Below, piece by piece: positions 36,801 through 47,449 of a stretch of DNA of 64,000 nucleotides (position 1 is its first letter; each line of letters opens with the position of its first letter). The notes under the pieces were generated by a model. It did not search any database and was not told the DNA's origin. It saw only the letters and a program-made list of their open reading frames with translations. This stretch comes from an uncultured Lachnospiraceae bacterium (GTDB lineage: Bacteria > Bacillota > Clostridia > Lachnospirales > Lachnospiraceae). Location: NCBI GenBank assembly GCA_944381535.1, contig CALWLN010000025.1:24085-88084 (forward strand). The letters are read 5' to 3'. The translations under genes and the position numbers were made by a program.

Positions 36801-36868
36801 ATTATTACATGCTTCCTTTTTCTAAAAATGGGCACAAAAATAGTATCTGTGCGCAAAGGTCGATTCCT

Positions 36869-36897
36869 ATTATAGCACCCCTCTTTTCAAAATGCAA
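36869..36897 (-). promoter_or_regulatory. SigA promoter for rpmJ-rplQ
   Basis: On the minus strand TTGCAT (36892-36897), 17 bases, TATAAT (36869-36874). It gives the alpha part its own start, with a leader of about 155 bases that contains the two repeated hairpins. Confidence 0.85.
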
Positions 36898-36942
36898 GCA
36901 AAAAATACGCATTTTTCCTATATTTCCACCGGATTTTCCGTA

Positions 36943-37968
36943 TCATTCCCGCACGTTGATAATCACCTTCATCGTGGTCTCCCGGTTATCATCGATATAC
37001 TGATATGCCTTTAAGTAATCCTGAAAGGCAAAGGTTTTGGAGATTAGGGATCTTAAATGTACCTTTCCCTCCTGCACCAGGCGGATCGCGTCCAGATAAT
37101 CCTCATGGCGGTACATCATGGTGCTCTTGATATCCAGCTCGTGGTCATTTGCCACCGCAAGGTCCACCGTGGCCATTCCCGCAAAAACCGCCACCAGCAC
37201 GATCGTACTGCCCTTTCTGGCGTACTTGATAGCCTGGCCCATGGTAGTATTGTTTCCCGCGCAGTCGTAGATCACATCCGCCTTATCCGGTCCGAAGGCC
37301 TCCACCAACGCTTCTCCAAAATCCTTGTTTCTCGTATTCACGCATACGTCGATGCCGCACTCCCCGGCCTTATCCAGACGCAAATCGCTGATATCTGTGA
37401 TCATAACTTTAGCGGCTCCCATACCTCTGGCTGTCTGCGCCACCAGATTCCCGATGGGACCGGCGCCAATGACCGCAATATTCATTCCCGTCACATCGCC
37501 AACCTGCTTTACCCCGTGAACGGCCACCGCCAGCGGCTCGATCATTGCCCCTTCCTCAAAGGACATCTCCTCCGGGATGGGCGTTACCTTGGACGCGTCA
37601 ACGGCAAAATATTCCGACGCGGTTCCCGTTGTCTGAAACCCCATCACCTTTAATTTCTCGCAAAGATTGTATTTGCCGTGGCGGCAGGGATGGCACTGCC
37701 CGCAGTAAACCTGGGGCTCAATGGTTACCTTCTGTCCCAAGATAAAGCCCGTCACCCCCTGTCCCACTTTGGCAATCTCCCCAGACACCTCGTGTCCCTG
37801 GGTCACCGGGTAGGAGGTAAAGGGATGCTCCCCGTGATATACATGGATATCGGAGCCGCAGATTCCGATATTCATAATTTTTACCAGCACCTGACCACTT
37901 TCCGGCTCCGGAACCGGTACCTCATGAAATATAATCTCTCCCGGTTTTGTCATAACCTGCTGTAGCAT
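36943..37968 (-). CDS. Zinc-containing alcohol/polyol dehydrogenase
   Basis: 341 residues. Catalytic zinc ligands appear as GICGSDIHVYHG (Cys) and TQGHEVSGEI (His-Glu). The structural zinc is CGQCHPCRHGKYNLC. The NAD(P)-binding motif is VIGAGPIGNLVAQ. It resembles the sorbitol/threonine dehydrogenase branch of the medium-chain family and probably oxidises a polyol or sugar acid. GAGG lies five bases upstream of the ATG at 37968. It is divergent from an AraC regulator, its likely controller, and its 3' end lies 46 bases before the rpmJ promoter. Confidence 0.88.
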   Translation of the reverse strand: MLQQVMTKPGEIIFHEVPVPEPESGQVLVKIMNIGICGSDIHVYHGEHPFTSYPVTQGHEVSGEIAKVGQGVTGFILGQKVTIEPQVYCGQCHPCRHGKYNLCEKLKVMGFQTTGTASEYFAVDASKVTPIPEEMSFEEGAMIEPLAVAVHGVKQVGDVTGMNIAVIGAGPIGNLVAQTARGMGAAKVMITDISDLRLDKAGECGIDVCVNTRNKDFGEALVEAFGPDKADVIYDCAGNNTTMGQAIKYARKGSTIVLVAVFAGMATVDLAVANDHELDIKSTMMYRHEDYLDAIRLVQEGKVHLRSLISKTFAFQDYLKAYQYIDDNRETTMKVIINVRE

Positions 37969-38125
37969 AGAATCCTCACCCTTCCCAATCATTCATGCTC
38001 TCTGATATGTTCTTATATAAAATATAAAACACTTTATCCCGCAATGCAACATTCTTATTAGAATTACTTTCCTCTCAGCATACAATTCCGGTACGCCCTA
38101 ATCAAAAACAACAAGCATACAGCAT

Positions 38126-38154
38126 TTGATTCACAAGCCAATCGGTAGTATAAT
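38126..38154 (+). promoter_or_regulatory. SigA promoter for the second AraC regulator
   Basis: TTGATT (38126-38131), 17 bases, TATAAT (38149-38154). It is about 110 bases upstream of the AraC ATG at 38264, in the divergent gap with the alcohol dehydrogenase. Confidence 0.75.
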
Positions 38155-38263
38155 ATTATCAGAAATTTTACCGGTCCGACTACCGCCCCCCCCAAAACCA
38201 TAAGAGCATTCACCGATTTTCCCCGGCAGGCCGAACCGATAACGTTGGAGAGGAGTTTTTGGC

Positions 38264-39130
38264 ATGGATACACCAATTGCAATGACGGACAGCTACTATT
38301 TTTCAAAGGACAGAATCGTTCTGACACAGGCTCAGCTACGGATTCCGGGCCTTGCCATGTTCGGAAGACATACGATAAAATCCGCCATTTCTCCTCTCTC
38401 AACTCACTATCACCCCCACTGCTTCGAGGTAACCTTCGTTTTAAAAGGAACAGTTACCTTTTCCGTGGACGGTACGGATTACCATTTGAAGGGCGGAGAT
38501 ATTTTCCTCACCTTTCCGGACGAGGTGCACAGCACAAACCTGAATCCGGTCTCCATCAGCAAGCTGATCTGGTTTCAGATAGACAGCTGTGTCACAGACC
38601 ATCTTCTGTTTCTGGACAAAGCCACCGGAACACTGCTACAGAAGCAGCTGTATTCGCTGCCGTCCCGAATCCTCTCCATGTCCTCCGCCATGCCGCAGCT
38701 TGCGGAAGAAGCCTTTGAACATGCCCTTCATCAAACTTCTCCCCGGCTAACGGCCTCCTACCTTGCTCTGATCTTGCAGCTCTTAACCAACAGTGCCGCA
38801 GACACCCACACTCCTCTGACCCTGGATATCCAGCAGTCCCTGGACTATATTTCATGTCATCTTACGGAGCAGATTTCCCTGGACGAACTAGCCGCCCTGT
38901 GCCATTTATCCGTCTCCGCATACAAACAGAAATTTAAGCTCCAGACGGGCATCACTCCCAGAAATTATATCAATATGAAAAAAATCGAGCTGGCCAAGCA
39001 GCTTCTGGATTCCGGCTGCGCCATCACGGATACCGCCATGCGGTTGGGCTTTAACACCAGCAATTACTTCTCCACCGTATTTAAAAAATATGCCTTTCAA
39101 ACGCCCTCTGAATATGTACGCCGTTTATAA
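38264..39130 (+). CDS. AraC-family regulator with N-terminal cupin
   Basis: 288 residues. A cupin sensor lies at about 25-130 (HYHPHCFEVTFVLKGTVTF, then GGDIFLTFPDEVHS). Two helix-turn-helix motifs lie at the C-terminus (ISLDELAALCHLSVSAYKQKF and ITDTAMRLGFNTSNYFSTVF) and the protein ends YAFQTPSEYVRRL. It starts after GAGAGGAG. It is divergent from the zinc dehydrogenase and followed by the UroD-family gene, so it probably controls one or both in response to a small molecule. Confidence 0.88.
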   Translation: MDTPIAMTDSYYFSKDRIVLTQAQLRIPGLAMFGRHTIKSAISPLSTHYHPHCFEVTFVLKGTVTFSVDGTDYHLKGGDIFLTFPDEVHSTNLNPVSISKLIWFQIDSCVTDHLLFLDKATGTLLQKQLYSLPSRILSMSSAMPQLAEEAFEHALHQTSPRLTASYLALILQLLTNSAADTHTPLTLDIQQSLDYISCHLTEQISLDELAALCHLSVSAYKQKFKLQTGITPRNYINMKKIELAKQLLDSGCAITDTAMRLGFNTSNYFSTVFKKYAFQTPSEYVRRL

Positions 39131-39280
39131 ATTTGTACATTCGACGCATGTGAATGTTTTTTCTTTTTTTATTTGCTATAATTTAAGCAGAAAACTTGCA
39201 GGCGCTTTTATTCAAACGGGAACATGGCTTGTCAAATGATGTCTGTCCCACAAAAATTAATAAAAACGGAGGTTGTGCAT

Positions 39281-40336
39281 ATGAGCGCGTTTGAACCAAA
39301 CTATCAACACATCGTAGATGCGGCCAGAAATGTGGAAGCGGCCAGAATTCCCCTATATGAGCATAATGTTGACCCGGGCAAAATAGCCGAGATCATCGGC
39401 AGAGATTTCGTTCCCCTGATGAATGGTTCCGATTCCGATTTGGATGAGTTCTTCCATTACTATTGTAACTTTTTTAAAGATTATGGCTATGACGTCGTAA
39501 CCTTTGAGTGTTGTATCGGAGGGGCCATGCCGGGAGCCGGTGCCCTGGGCGACAGCCGTGTGGACCCGGTCATCAAGGATGCCGCTGATTTTGCCAACTA
39601 TCCCTGGGATGAGATTCCCGATCTGTATTTTCAGAAATTTGGAAAACAATTTGAGGCCTTGCGGCGACAGATGCCCGCCGGCATGAAAGCCATCGGCGGC
39701 GTTGGAAACGGTATTTTTGAATGTGTACAGGATTTGGTTGGTTATCAGAACCTTTGTTACCTGTCCGTGGATGATGAGGAACTGTACGCGCAGCTCTTTC
39801 AGAAGGTGGGACAGACCAATCTGGCCATCTGGAAACGCTTTATGAAGGAGTATGGAGATATCTACTGCGTACTCCGGTTCGGAGACGACCTGGGTTATAA
39901 AATGAATACCCTGCTCTCCCCGGAGGATACACGTACTCACATCATTCCCCAGTACAAGCCCATCATTGATTTGGTACACTCCTACGGCAAACCCTTCCTA
40001 CTTCACTCCTGCGGAAAAATCTTCGACGTTATGGAGGATATCATTGCAGCTGGTATTGACGCAAAGCATTCCAATGAGGACCAGATCGCGCCCTTCTCTG
40101 AATGGGTGGAACGCTACGGCGACAGAATCGGCAATTTCGGCGGTATTGATGTGGACGTGGTGTGTGGCTATTCCAAGGCGGAAATGCGGGAATACATTGC
40201 CGACGTCTTTCAGAAATGCAAAGGCCATGGCGGATTCGCCTTTGGCACCGGCAACTCCATCCCGTCTTACGTTCCGGCAGAAAACTATCTGAATATGATT
40301 GAAATCGCGCGGGAACTGCGAGGGGACAACAAGTAA
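39281..40336 (+). CDS. Uroporphyrinogen decarboxylase-family protein (probable cobalamin-dependent-type methyltransferase)
   Basis: 351 residues with the UroD TIM-barrel fold. A zinc-ligand-like block LLHSCGKIFDVMEDIIAAGI and KHSNEDQIAP resembles the corrinoid-linked methyltransferase members, not haem HemE. VNPLE-type HemE anchors are not seen. It might transfer methyl groups from a methylated compound; the substrate is unknown. The ATG at 39281 follows GGAGG. It is the second gene after the AraC regulator and ends 60 bases before a bidirectional terminator shared with infA. Confidence 0.75.
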   Translation: MSAFEPNYQHIVDAARNVEAARIPLYEHNVDPGKIAEIIGRDFVPLMNGSDSDLDEFFHYYCNFFKDYGYDVVTFECCIGGAMPGAGALGDSRVDPVIKDAADFANYPWDEIPDLYFQKFGKQFEALRRQMPAGMKAIGGVGNGIFECVQDLVGYQNLCYLSVDDEELYAQLFQKVGQTNLAIWKRFMKEYGDIYCVLRFGDDLGYKMNTLLSPEDTRTHIIPQYKPIIDLVHSYGKPFLLHSCGKIFDVMEDIIAAGIDAKHSNEDQIAPFSEWVERYGDRIGNFGGIDVDVVCGYSKAEMREYIADVFQKCKGHGGFAFGTGNSIPSYVPAENYLNMIEIARELRGDNK

Positions 40337-40387
40337 CCTTCCCTGGCGGCGACAGATAACTTTATCCTACAACACGCACAGACATTT

Positions 40388-40440
40388 AAAAACCCCGGGC
40401 AGCCTGCCGTTTTCGGTAGGTCTGCCCGGGGTAATTTTAT
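40388..40440. terminator. Strong bidirectional terminator between UroD-family gene and infA
   Basis: Ten-pair stem CCCCGGGCAG / CTGCCCGGGG (40393-40402 with 40422-40431), with a second small stem inside. On the minus strand it is followed by TTTTTAAAT, and on the plus strand by TAATTTTATTT. It ends both the infA transcript and the UroD-gene transcript. The minus-strand ribosomal operon is therefore split here. Confidence 0.85.
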
Positions 40441-40655
40441 TTATCCCGCCAGATGATTCTCCCCTTCGTCAGATCATAGGGAGACAATTCCAGAGTTACC
40501 TTATCTCCGGGTAAGATACGGATGAAATTCATCCGAAGCTTTCCGCTGATATGGGCCAGCACCTGGTGGCCATTCTCCAGTTCCACCTGGAACATGGCAT
40601 TTGGCAGCTTCTCCACAACCTTTCCTTCTACTTCGATAACGTCCGCTTTTGACAT
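40437..40655 (-). CDS. infA: Translation initiation factor IF-1
   Basis: 72 residues, an S1-like OB fold: [51 protein letters not shown]. It binds the 30S A site during initiation. It is the last gene before the terminator, four bases after the KOW gene. Confidence 0.97.
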   Translation of the reverse strand: MSKADVIEVEGKVVEKLPNAMFQVELENGHQVLAHISGKLRMNFIRILPGDKVTLELSPYDLTKGRIIWRDK

Positions 40656-40658
40656 GCT

Positions 40659-40940
40659 CTAACTAACCTCCTGTTCGCATTGGCTTTCCTTTTGCTTGTA
40701 TAGCTTGATGGCTCTCTTGATTTCTTCATTCCGAAATTCCCTATCCTGCGGCAACATTTCTGTAATTTCTTTCGGAAGCCTGTTGATGATCTGTATATGT
40801 TTTTTATTTTTCTTTTTTGGCTTGTCTGAGGGCTTCAACCGCCCGTCCGCCAAATATACAAAGGCCGCTTCTTCTTTTACAATTACATAAATACTGTCTT
40901 TGTCGTGACCGGACAATGATTTTGCCAGTTTTCCTCTCAT
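40659..40940 (-). CDS. KOW-domain RNA-binding protein (L14e-like)
   Basis: 93 residues: a KOW region (KLAKSLSGHDKDSIYVIVKE, VYLADGRLKPSDKPK) resembling the small L14e/L27e-like protein often found between map and infA in Clostridia, followed by a basic, helical tail (IKLYKQKESQCEQE). The ATG at 40940 is chosen because GAGGAGG precedes it. It probably binds rRNA or a ribosome-associated RNA. It overlaps no neighbour by more than the normal gap. Confidence 0.75.
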   Translation of the reverse strand: MRGKLAKSLSGHDKDSIYVIVKEEAAFVYLADGRLKPSDKPKKKNKKHIQIINRLPKEITEMLPQDREFRNEEIKRAIKLYKQKESQCEQEVS

Positions 40941-40951
40941 CCGCTTCCTCC

Positions 40952-41725
40952 TCAATCTGAATTGAGTTCCGAATCCGTCAGAGTCATGATCTCCGGTTCC
41001 CCGGATGTGATCAAAACGGTATTCTCATAATGAGCGGACAGCGAGCCGTCCTCCGTCACAACGGTCCAGTCGTCATCCAGCCATTCCACATCATAGCGGC
41101 CTGCGTTAATCATAGGTTCAATGGCCAGTGTCATTCCGGCTCGCAGCTTAATGCCGCGGCTTTTCTGGATAAAATTGGGAATCTGCGGATCCTCATGAAG
41201 ATGGTCACCGATTCCATGACCTACAAGATCTCTCACCACACCATAGCCAAAGCTCTCCGCATAGGTTCCGATGGCATTAGAGATGTCATGCAGATGATTG
41301 CCTTCCCTGGCGTATTTTATGCCTTCAAAAAAACTCTGCCGTGTACGCGCAAGCAGCAGGGCCGCCTCCTCTGAAATCTCTTCGATTCCGTGGGTTCTGG
41401 CTGCGTCAGAGTGATATCCCTTGTAGATAACACCGATGTCCAGACTTACAATATCCCCGGGATGGAGCAGATGCTTCTTGGTTGGAATCCCATGTACCAC
41501 CTCGTCATTAACCGAAACGCAGATGGCGGCGGGATAGCCGTTATAATTCTTAAAGGAAGGAATACACCCGTAGCTTCGGATCATCTCTTCCCCCAGCTTA
41601 TCCACCTCCCAGGTGGACATGCCAGCCTTAAGCTCCTTTCCCAGATTCTCATGGACCTTGGCCAGAATTTTCCCGGCTGCGCGCATTAACTCAATTTCCC
41701 TGGCAGATTTTATTGATACTGACAT
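40952..41725 (-). CDS. map: Methionine aminopeptidase, type I
   Basis: 257 residues, with the pita-bread fold. Metal ligands: Asp in VSLDIGV, Asp in HSDAARTHG, His in VGHGIG, Glu in AIEPMI, and Glu in TEDGSLSAHYENT. It removes the initiator Met from nascent proteins. It lies in the standard adk-map-infA arrangement, three bases from adk. Confidence 0.96.
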   Translation of the reverse strand: MSVSIKSAREIELMRAAGKILAKVHENLGKELKAGMSTWEVDKLGEEMIRSYGCIPSFKNYNGYPAAICVSVNDEVVHGIPTKKHLLHPGDIVSLDIGVIYKGYHSDAARTHGIEEISEEAALLLARTRQSFFEGIKYAREGNHLHDISNAIGTYAESFGYGVVRDLVGHGIGDHLHEDPQIPNFIQKSRGIKLRAGMTLAIEPMINAGRYDVEWLDDDWTVVTEDGSLSAHYENTVLITSGEPEIMTLTDSELNSD

Positions 41726-41728
41726 TTC

Positions 41729-42430
<702 letters not shown>

Positions 42431-42497
42431 CTATGTCCATATACAACTTTAGTGCACTATGGGAAGTGCATGTCTGCACTCCCCCACAGTACACATA

Positions 42498-43817
42498 TCA
42501 GTCATTCAAAAATCCCTTATAATAACGCACTCTCATCTGCGATTCAATTTGCTTCAAGGTCTCGATGACAACGCCCACGATAATGATAATGGAGGTTCCG
42601 CCAAAGGAAACACTGGCTCCAAATACACCATTAAAGAAAATAGGCACAATTGCCACGATCACAAGGGCTACCGCTCCGATGAATACGATATAATTTAAAA
42701 TTTTGCTTAAATAGTCACTGGTAGGTTTTCCAGGTCTGATACCCGGAATAAAGCCGCCCTGCTTCTTCATGTTATTGGCAATCTCCAAGGGATTGAAGGT
42801 TATGGAAGTGTAGAAATAGGCAAAGGCAACTACCAAAATAATGTACACCAGCAGACCAATACTGTAAATCGGTTGATCGGGATCACACCAGTACTGCTGG
42901 GACAACCCGTGCAAAATCTGACTGCCGATGCCTGTTCCGTTTCCTTTTCCCAGAATGGTTGCGATAACCACCGGGAACTGCATCAGAGATTGCGCAAAAA
43001 TAATGGGGATAACTCCAGCCGTATTCACCTTCAGCGGAATATGAGTAGACTGTCCGCCCACCTGCTTTCTTCCCTGAATCTTCTTTGAATACTGCACCGG
43101 AATTCTCCGCTGCCCGTCCTGGAGCAACACTACAAATACCACCATGCCCAGGATAATAGCAAGAATCACAACCGCCGCTATCACAGCCCATCCGATGTTT
43201 TTAGCGCCGGCAATAAACTGCTGGTACAGGGACGTCAGATCATTCGGTATGCTCGAAATGATATTGATGGTCAAAACGATAGAAATACCGTTTCCTACAC
43301 CCTTCTCCGTGATTCGCTCACCGATCCACATCAACACGGCGGAACCTGCGGTCAATGTAAATATAACGGTGATTACCGTCAATGCATCAAAACTTTCCAG
43401 ATAACCGCTGCGGCCAAAGCCGATGGTCAGGGCTATGGATTCAATCAGGGCAAGTCCTACCGTCAGATAACGGGTAATCTCCGCGATTTTCTTTCTTCCA
43501 TCCTCTCCGTCCTTCTGCATTTCCTCAAGTTTGGGAATTGCGATGGTCAGAAGCTGCATAATAATGGAGGAAGTAATGTAAGGTGTAATATTCAGCGCAA
43601 ATACCGACATCTGTAAAAAGGAACCGCCGGTAATTGCGTCAAAGAAATTAAACGCATCTGTTCCCTGGCTTGTAAACCAGCTTTCCACCAACTCCCTGTT
43701 AATGCCCGGAATCGGGAGTTGAGACCCGATTCGGATAACAATTAACATAAGGAACGTAAAAATTATTCTGTTTCTGATGTCTTTAATTTTAAATGCGTTA
43801 CGGAGTGTCTCCAGCAT
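42498..43817 (-). CDS. secY: Preprotein translocase subunit SecY
   Basis: 439 residues with ten membrane segments. SecY landmarks: RNRIIFTFLMLIVIRIGSQ, LNITPYITSSIIMQLL, GVGNGISIVL, SYPEF-like QDGQRRIPVQYSKKI and RIPVQYS region, GFIPGIRPGKPTSDYL. Forms the protein-conducting channel with SecE and SecG. Its ATG overlaps the rplO stop (TAATG), so translation is coupled. Confidence 0.97.
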   Translation of the reverse strand: MLETLRNAFKIKDIRNRIIFTFLMLIVIRIGSQLPIPGINRELVESWFTSQGTDAFNFFDAITGGSFLQMSVFALNITPYITSSIIMQLLTIAIPKLEEMQKDGEDGRKKIAEITRYLTVGLALIESIALTIGFGRSGYLESFDALTVITVIFTLTAGSAVLMWIGERITEKGVGNGISIVLTINIISSIPNDLTSLYQQFIAGAKNIGWAVIAAVVILAIILGMVVFVVLLQDGQRRIPVQYSKKIQGRKQVGGQSTHIPLKVNTAGVIPIIFAQSLMQFPVVIATILGKGNGTGIGSQILHGLSQQYWCDPDQPIYSIGLLVYIILVVAFAYFYTSITFNPLEIANNMKKQGGFIPGIRPGKPTSDYLSKILNYIVFIGAVALVIVAIVPIFFNGVFGASVSFGGTSIIIIVGVVIETLKQIESQMRVRYYKGFLND

Positions 43818-44257
43818 TAAATCACCTCTGCTTTTCCACCAAGAGCCTCAATCTTTTCTTTTGCGCCTGCGCTGAAGGCATTTACCTGTACAGTGAGTTT
43901 CTTAGTAAGTTCGCCGTTTCCGAGAATCTTAACGCCATCTTTCGGATTCTTAACGATTCTCTGTTCGATAAGCGTTTCAACAGTCACAACTGCGTCATTT
44001 TCAAACACTTCCAGAGCGGACACATTGATTCCTACGATTGTTTTGGAATTCCGGTTGGTAAATCCTCTCTTGGGTATTCTTCTGTATAATGGCATCTGAC
44101 CGCCTTCAAAACCGATTCTGGGCGCTCCGGAACGAGCCTTCTGGCCTTTATGTCCCTTTCCCGCAGTCTTACCATTTCCTGAACCGTGTCCACGTCCTCT
44201 TCTGAAATTATTGCTGTGCTTTGAACCTTCTGCCGGCTGTAAATTTGATAAGTCCAT
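43817..44257 (-). CDS. rplO: Ribosomal protein uL15
   Basis: 146 residues: [20 protein letters not shown] (Gly/Arg-rich extension typical of L15), then [22 protein letters not shown]-like block, [22 protein letters not shown]. Assembly protein of the 50S. Lies between rpmD and secY, coupled to secY. Confidence 0.97.
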   Translation of the reverse strand: MDLSNLQPAEGSKHSNNFRRGRGHGSGNGKTAGKGHKGQKARSGAPRIGFEGGQMPLYRRIPKRGFTNRNSKTIVGINVSALEVFENDAVVTVETLIEQRIVKNPKDGVKILGNGELTKKLTVQVNAFSAGAKEKIEALGGKAEVI

Positions 44258-44279
44258 CCTGACACCTCCTCACAATTTT

Positions 44280-44462
44280 TTAAATTTCTTCTACTTTCAC
44301 TAAATGTTTCACCTGCTGAACCATACCTCTCACGGCTGCGTTGTCCGGCATCTCAACAGTCTTGTGAAGCTTCCGTAATCCGAGAGCCTCCACTGTCTTT
44401 TTGTGCTTGGGTACCGCGCCGATGGGGGATTTCACAAGTGTAATTTTTAATTTGTCTGCCAT
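44280..44462 (-). CDS. rpmD: Ribosomal protein uL30
   Basis: 60 residues: [35 protein letters not shown] and IRGMV-like end ([16 protein letters not shown]). Bacterial short form. Between rpsE and rplO; gaps of 13 and 22 bases. Confidence 0.97.
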   Translation of the reverse strand: MADKLKITLVKSPIGAVPKHKKTVEALGLRKLHKTVEMPDNAAVRGMVQQVKHLVKVEEI

Positions 44463-44475
44463 TTCTGTTCCCTCC

Positions 44476-44985
44476 TTAACCCAGTATCTCTTCTACAGAT
44501 TTACCGCGAAGCTTCGCAACCTCTTCCGGAGATTTCAACTGACTTAACGCGTCAATGGTCGCAAGTACCACGTTCTGCTTGTTGTTGGAGCCCAGGGACT
44601 TGGTACGGATATTCTTGATACCTGCCAGCTCGCACACACTACGCGCGGGACCACCAGCGATAACGCCGGTACCATCCGGAGCCCATTTCAGTAATACGGA
44701 CGCGCCGGTATGCTTACCAGTAATGTCATGGGTAATACTGTTATTTGCGTCTAATTTTACGGTAATCAGCTTTTTCATAGCGTCTTCTTTGCCTTTACGG
44801 ATCGCCTCCGGGATTTCTGCCGCTTTTCCCAGGCCGGCTCCCACATGGCCGTTGCCGTCGCCAACAACAACAAGAGCTGTGAAACGCATGTTACGGCCAC
44901 CTTTTACAACCTTTGTAACACGCTTAATTGATACCACTTTTTCAGTTAATTCTAATTGACTAGCATCAATAATTGTACGTTTCAT
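44476..44985 (-). CDS. rpsE: Ribosomal protein uS5
   Basis: 169 residues: [40 protein letters not shown], and [17 protein letters not shown]. Decoding-fidelity protein of the 30S. Spectinomycin-contact loop region appears normal. Between rplR and rpmD. Confidence 0.97.
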   Translation of the reverse strand: MKRTIIDASQLELTEKVVSIKRVTKVVKGGRNMRFTALVVVGDGNGHVGAGLGKAAEIPEAIRKGKEDAMKKLITVKLDANNSITHDITGKHTGASVLLKWAPDGTGVIAGGPARSVCELAGIKNIRTKSLGSNNKQNVVLATIDALSQLKSPEEVAKLRGKSVEEILG

Positions 44986-44997
44986 GTATTGTTCCTC

Positions 44998-45366
44998 CTA
45001 GAATTCTAACCCAGCTTCTCTTGCCGCGTCAGCCAAAGCTTTGATTTTTCCCTGATATATGAAGCCGCCTCTATCAAAGACAACAGTGGTGATTCCCTTT
45101 TCTAAAGCCTTCTTCGCAATCACAGTACCAAGATGTGCCGCTGCGTCAACGTTATTAGTCTTTTCCAATTCCGCCTTTACGTCCTTCTGCAGGGTGCAGG
45201 CAGAAACAAGGGTATTTCCAACCGTATCGTCAATAATTTGAGCGTACATATGATTATTGCTTCTAAACACACAAAGGCGTGGTCTTTCAGCAGTTCCGCT
45301 GAGATGATTACGCATTCTTCTATGTTTTTTCAAACGAACTTCTGTTCTTGATTTTTTACTAACCAT
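44998..45366 (-). CDS. rplR: Ribosomal protein uL18
   Basis: 122 residues: [57 protein letters not shown]. Binds 5S rRNA. The ATG at 45366 is preferred over an upstream GTG. Between rplF and rpsE. Confidence 0.97.
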   Translation of the reverse strand: MVSKKSRTEVRLKKHRRMRNHLSGTAERPRLCVFRSNNHMYAQIIDDTVGNTLVSACTLQKDVKAELEKTNNVDAAAHLGTVIAKKALEKGITTVVFDRGGFIYQGKIKALADAAREAGLEF

Positions 45367-45384
45367 TCCTGTCACACCCTTTCA

Positions 45385-45924
45385 TTATTTCTTACCAGTC
45401 TTACCAACTTTACGACGGATAACTTCATCAGCATACTTGATACCCTTTCCTTTGTAAGGCTCAGGTCTTCTCTTATCTCTGATTTCCGCCGCGTACTGGC
45501 CAACTCTTTCTTTATCAATACCGGAAACGATGATCTTGTTTCCATCAACCTTGGATTCCAATCCTTCGGGGTCTTCCATCTCTACCGGGTGAGAATAGCC
45601 CAGGTTTAAGGTCAGCACCTTACCGGCCTTGGAAGCTCTGTAACCCACACCGTTTACCTCAAGCTCCTTGGTATAGCCGGCAGTAACGCCTATTACCATG
45701 TTGTTGATGAGTGTTCTGGTCAATCCGTGCAAGGATTTCATTTTCTTCAGATCGTTGGGTCTGGAAACAATGATCTCCTCGCCCTCCTTCTTAATTTCCA
45801 TTTCTGCGGGTAATACTCTCTCCAGAGTTCCCTTTGGACCTTTTACAGTCACATGATTATTTTCTGCTATTTCAACAGTTACGCCCGCCGGAATAGCGAT
45901 TGGCATTCTTCCTATACGTGACAT
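45385..45924 (-). CDS. rplF: Ribosomal protein uL6
   Basis: 179 residues: [19 protein letters not shown], a second domain with [19 protein letters not shown], and the [16 protein letters not shown] end. Near the sarcin-ricin loop of the 50S. ATG at 45924 follows AGGAGG by six bases, so the extra six codons of the longer frame are not used. Confidence 0.97.
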   Translation of the reverse strand: MSRIGRMPIAIPAGVTVEIAENNHVTVKGPKGTLERVLPAEMEIKKEGEEIIVSRPNDLKKMKSLHGLTRTLINNMVIGVTAGYTKELEVNGVGYRASKAGKVLTLNLGYSHPVEMEDPEGLESKVDGNKIIVSGIDKERVGQYAAEIRDKRRPEPYKGKGIKYADEVIRRKVGKTGKK

Positions 45925-45935
45925 GCCCGTACCTC

Positions 45936-46337
45936 CTACCATACGTAGGCTAACACTTCGCCGCCTACTGCTAATTTTCTTGCTTCCTTGTCAGTTACAA
46001 CACCCTGGTTGGTGGAAAGGATCGCGATACCCAGTCCGCCCAGCACCTTCGGGATTTCTTCCTTGCCAGCGTATACTCTAAGACCGGGTTTGGAAATCCG
46101 CTTCAGGCCTGTGATGATCTTCTCATTTTTGTCCTTGCCGTATTTCAGGGTAATACGGATGGTCTTGAAGCTGCCGTCTTCGATGATTTCATATTTGCTG
46201 ATGTAGCCTTCATTGTAGAGAATCTCTGCGATGGAAATCTTCATCTTGGACGCCGGCACATCTACTGTATCATGCTTCGCAGTATTTGCGTTACGGATTC
46301 TTGTAAGCATATCTGCAATAGGATCAGTTATAGTCAT
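45936..46337 (-). CDS. rpsH: Ribosomal protein uS8
   Basis: 133 residues: [67 protein letters not shown] end. Binds the 16S central domain and represses the spc operon in E. coli. Between rpsN and rplF. Confidence 0.97.
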   Translation of the reverse strand: MTITDPIADMLTRIRNANTAKHDTVDVPASKMKISIAEILYNEGYISKYEIIEDGSFKTIRITLKYGKDKNEKIITGLKRISKPGLRVYAGKEEIPKVLGGLGIAILSTNQGVVTDKEARKLAVGGEVLAYVW

Positions 46338-46361
46338 GTTGTTATTTCCTCCTTTTCCGGC

Positions 46362-46547
46362 CTACCAAGAAGCCTTCTTTACGCCAGGAATCTGGCCCTT
46401 GTATGCTAATTCACGGAAGCAGATTCTGCAGATTCCGTATTTTCTCAAATAAGCATGTGGACGGCCACAAATTCTGCAACGGTTGTATTCTCTGGTAGAG
46501 AATTTCTGTTTGCGCTGCTGCTTCACTTTCATAGATGTTTTTGCCAT
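46362..46547 (-). CDS. rpsN: Ribosomal protein uS14, zinc type
   Basis: 61 residues: [20 protein letters not shown] gives the Cys4 zinc site of the short type Z S14. Between rplE and rpsH. GGAGG upstream. 30S head protein. Confidence 0.97.
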   Translation of the reverse strand: MAKTSMKVKQQRKQKFSTREYNRCRICGRPHAYLRKYGICRICFRELAYKGQIPGVKKASW

Positions 46548-46562
46548 TGAAATTCCCTCCTT

Positions 46563-47102
46563 TTACTTGGCGAATGGCATATTGAACTGAGTCAATAATT
46601 CACGGGCTTCTTCGTCGGTCTTGGCGGTGGTTACGAAAATAACGTCCATACCGCGCACCTTGTCAACCTTATCGTACTCGATTTCCGGGAAAATCAACTG
46701 TTCCTTGATACCGAGGGCATAGTTGCCTCTTCCGTCAAAGGCGTTGGGATTTACACCGCGAAAGTCACGCACACGGGGAAGGGCCAGGTTAATCAGACGG
46801 TCAACAAACTCATACATCTTCTCGCCTCTTAAGGTAACCTTGCATCCGATGGACATGCCCTCTCTGATCTTGAAGTTCGCAACGGATTTCTTTGCCTTAG
46901 TAACAACGGCTTTCTGTCCGGTGATGGTCTCCATATCTTTCACTGCGGATTCCAGAAGCTTCGCGTTTTCCCTCGCCTCACCGACACCCATGTTGATGAC
47001 TACCTTCTCCAGCTTGGGCACCTGCAGCACATTTTTATATCCAAATTTTTTGATCATAGCGGGTACGATCTCATTTTGATATGTCTCTTTTAATCTACTC
47101 AA
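46563..47102 (-). CDS. rplE: Ribosomal protein uL5
   Basis: 179 residues: [37 protein letters not shown]-type block, [40 protein letters not shown]. Binds 5S rRNA in the central protuberance. Between rplX and rpsN. Confidence 0.97.
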   Translation of the reverse strand: MSRLKETYQNEIVPAMIKKFGYKNVLQVPKLEKVVINMGVGEARENAKLLESAVKDMETITGQKAVVTKAKKSVANFKIREGMSIGCKVTLRGEKMYEFVDRLINLALPRVRDFRGVNPNAFDGRGNYALGIKEQLIFPEIEYDKVDKVRGMDVIFVTTAKTDEEARELLTQFNMPFAK

Positions 47103-47126
47103 CTTGATGGACCTCCTCTCTCACGA

Positions 47127-47438
47127 TTAATCAATTACGTCGCCGGTAGATTTGGCATAACGTACTTTCTTGTCGCCGTCCATCTTGAAGCCCACTCTGG
47201 TAGCGGTTCCCTTGTGAACGTACATTACATTGGAAATATCAATGGGTCCTTCCTGATGAACAATACCGCCCTGCTGATTGGACATGCTGGGCTTTGTGTG
47301 CTTGGTGATCATGTTGATTCCTTCCACAAGCACGGTATTCTTCTTACTGTTTACGGCAATGACCTTGCCCTCTTTATCTTTTTCTTTGCCGGCGATCACC
47401 TTCACCAGGTCGCCTTTTTTAATCTTCATTGTTGCCAT
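47127..47438 (-). CDS. rplX: Ribosomal protein uL24
   Basis: 103 residues with KOW motif: [59 protein letters not shown]. Starts 50S assembly. Between rplN and rplE. Confidence 0.97.
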   Translation of the reverse strand: MATMKIKKGDLVKVIAGKEKDKEGKVIAVNSKKNTVLVEGINMITKHTKPSMSNQQGGIVHQEGPIDISNVMYVHKGTATRVGFKMDGDKKVRYAKSTGDVID

Positions 47439-47449
47439 CGCGCTACCTC

